A stretch of 5,210 nt of DNA from Candidatus Woesearchaeota archaeon (lineage in GTDB: Archaea; Nanobdellota; Nanobdellia; Woesearchaeales; UBA10200), in the NCBI GenBank assembly GCA_018302185.1, contig JAGVZX010000115.1, positions 1 to 5,210 of the forward strand, in the 5' to 3' direction. The position numbers were made by a program, and so were the translations under genes. This document shows positions 3,957 to 5,210 of this stretch, piece by piece. Within the stretch, counting starts at the first letter, position 1. The number at the start of each line of letters is the position of its first letter. The notes below the pieces were generated by a model that was not told the DNA's origin, ran no database searches, and saw nothing but the letters and a program-made list of their open reading frames with translations.

Positions 3957-5210
3957 ATTTTGCAGCATTTTTTATGTCATCAATGCCCATCAAAATAACA
4001 TCTTGTTCATGGATCTTATGCGCAAATGATTTCCCGATTATGATGAATTTTTCTTTTCTCTTGTTGTTTCGCCATGATACTTGCTTGGCTTTCTCCCTTA
4101 ATTCAGCTAATATCTGCTCTGCATCAACCCCATCTTTCCATTTGCATTCTGCAAAATATATGGTATCATTTGTCTCATTGATCGCAACTATATCTATCTC
4201 AGTGTCTTTATGCCACCATCTGCCTAGCTTTGTAATGCCATGTAATTTTAAGAGTAATGTCTCCTTGCATACTTCTTCAAAGGCGTTGCCCATATAAGAT
4301 GGTAGCTCTTTTTTTATGGCATGCCCAAGCTCTTTATTCAGGCCTTGCTCGATCTGCGCCTTATTCTTAAACACAAATCTGAGCCAGAAACGATAAAAAT
4401 TATCCTTGAGGTAATATCTTGTCAGCTTGGATTTCAGCTTTTTTTCAGTGACAGGAACTTCTTTTTTTATGATGCCTACTCTTTCCAAGACTAAAAGGTA
4501 CTTCGGAAGCTTATTTGTGCCTATATGGCTGTAGACAGCGATCTCATTGAATTTGGTCTGCCCTTCGCTTATCCCAGATAATATAGCAAGATATGTTGAA
4601 GGATCCCTAAACTCTTCAAACAGCAGATTTACAGGCTCATTATACAAAAACCTGATCTTTTCAAGAATCTTTTCATTTATGTTTTCTTCAACGCTTTTTG
4701 TCAGATCAATCTCCTCAAGATATCTTGGTATTCCGCCTAAGACAGAATATGCCTTTATTTGCTCTTCGACAGGATATCCTTTTAAGAATTCTCTTGCATG
4801 CTGAAATGACAAAGGCTGTATCTCCATCTCATATGTCTTTCTGCCGTATAAGGCAGAGCCATAGCCGCGAGCGATCTTGTCTATTGTGGAGATAATTGAA
4901 CCGCATAATATTATCTTTTTATCTGTATCTTTTAGTTTTTCCCACCATCTTTGAAGTATTGTTGGCCATGCCTTATTTACCTGGTAAAGGTACTGGAATT
5001 CATCTATTATGAAAACAGTGTGCTTGCTTTTTAGCATGAACTCAAAGAAATCTTCCCAGTTTGAAAACTTTACAAATTCATCCTTTATCTGCTGGGAGAG
5101 TATGTCAAGGATATTATCAGAGGCATCTGCCAAAAAATACACAGCATCCTTGTTTTTTATGGATTCTATCAAAAGCCTGCTTTTTCCTATCCTTCTTCTG
5201 CCGTAGACTA
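3955..5210 (-). CDS. Archaeal-type ATPase with DUF234-like nuclease domain (5' end cut by window edge)
   Basis: The frame is open to the right edge; 417 residues are visible, numbered from the first full codon (5208-5206). Typical members begin some 30 residues earlier. Walker A is VYGRRRIGKSRLL (K9, S10). Walker B is TVFIIDEFQYL (D69, E70). A sensor strand reads IILCGS (about 98-104), and RYGxALYGRK-type and LGGIPRYL segments follow, as in the ATPase_2 (PF01637) family. A winged-helix region covers about 204-267. The C-terminal part (about 268-417) resembles DUF234 (PF03008), with FRFW/FVFKNK-like text, GNAFEEVCKETL, then TEIDIVA (D339) and FAECKW (E354, K356), a complete PD-(D/E)XK nuclease core. 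Function of the family is unknown; a DNA-directed or mobile-element role is often suspected. The TTG at 5172 is an internal Leu codon, not a start. Confidence 0.9.
   Translation of the reverse strand, partial: VYGRRRIGKSRLLIESIKNKDAVYFLADASDNILDILSQQIKDEFVKFSNWEDFFEFMLKSKHTVFIIDEFQYLYQVNKAWPTILQRWWEKLKDTDKKIILCGSIISTIDKIARGYGSALYGRKTYEMEIQPLSFQHAREFLKGYPVEEQIKAYSVLGGIPRYLEEIDLTKSVEENINEKILEKIRFLYNEPVNLLFEEFRDPSTYLAILSGISEGQTKFNEIAVYSHIGTNKLPKYLLVLERVGIIKKEVPVTEKKLKSKLTRYYLKDNFYRFWLRFVFKNKAQIEQGLNKELGHAIKKELPSYMGNAFEEVCKETLLLKLHGITKLGRWWHKDTEIDIVAINETNDTIYFAECKWKDGVDAEQILAELREKAKQVSWRNNKRKEKFIIIGKSFAHKIHEQDVILMGIDDIKNAAK

Noticed and set aside
5170..5172. TTG as the ATPase start codon
   Set aside because: It falls after the Walker A motif, which is encoded by the upstream codons up to the window edge.
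3926..5206. Plus-strand open frames within the ATPase gene
   Set aside because: Antisense shadows: Ser/Phe/Cys-rich text, no motifs, and the opposite strand encodes a clear Walker A/B ATPase.

Overview
The window looks like part of a low-GC archaeal chromosome, most likely a DPANN lineage (Woesearchaeota or Pacearchaeota type). The evidence is a run of archaeal/eukaryal-only ribosomal proteins (S19e, L39e, L31e) with PDCD5, archaeal TATA-box promoters, Shine-Dalgarno (SD) sites on some genes, a poly-T terminator, and an archaeal-type ATPase with a DUF234-like C-terminus. The lineage is inferred from gene style; no marker gene proves it.

Layout. Positions 1-1629, all on the minus strand, hold the conserved archaeal cluster rps19e - PDCD5 - rpl39e - rpl31e, transcribed right to left. 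In many archaea it continues with the initiation factor aIF6, which would lie beyond the left edge. S19e has its own TATA box and SD. PDCD5 and L39e follow at 22 and 8 nt and show no clear SD of their own. Between L39e and L31e the gap widens to about 215 nt and contains two 70-nt copies of a double-hairpin element. From 1630 to 1857 lies an intergenic stretch with two hairpins, a second TATA box and a possible 25-codon ORF. A HAD-superfamily hydrolase (minus, 1858-2712) appears to have a leaderless promoter. It is divergent from a predicted surface lipoprotein (plus, 2876-3898) with a long Lys/Glu/Ala/Pro stalk and two beta-sandwich repeats. That gene ends in a poly-T tract and converges on an ATPase gene (minus, 3955 to beyond the right edge) with a PD-(D/E)XK nuclease-like C-terminus.

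How the genes relate. The left third is a translation operon: three ribosomal proteins plus a ribosome-associated or nucleic-acid-binding PDCD5 protein. The HAD enzyme, the lipoprotein and the ATPase show no obvious functional link to it or to each other.

The most interesting signal is the duplicated element at 339-408 and 478-547. The copies align without gaps at 57 of 70 positions. Eight of the 13 differences form four compensating base-pair changes. Each copy contains two GCGAAGC mini-hairpins on the minus strand, one of them on a tandem G-A mismatch platform. Copy 1 lies between a perfect SD and the L31e start codon. I know of no named family that matches it. It could be a mobile palindromic repeat, a structured leader, or both.
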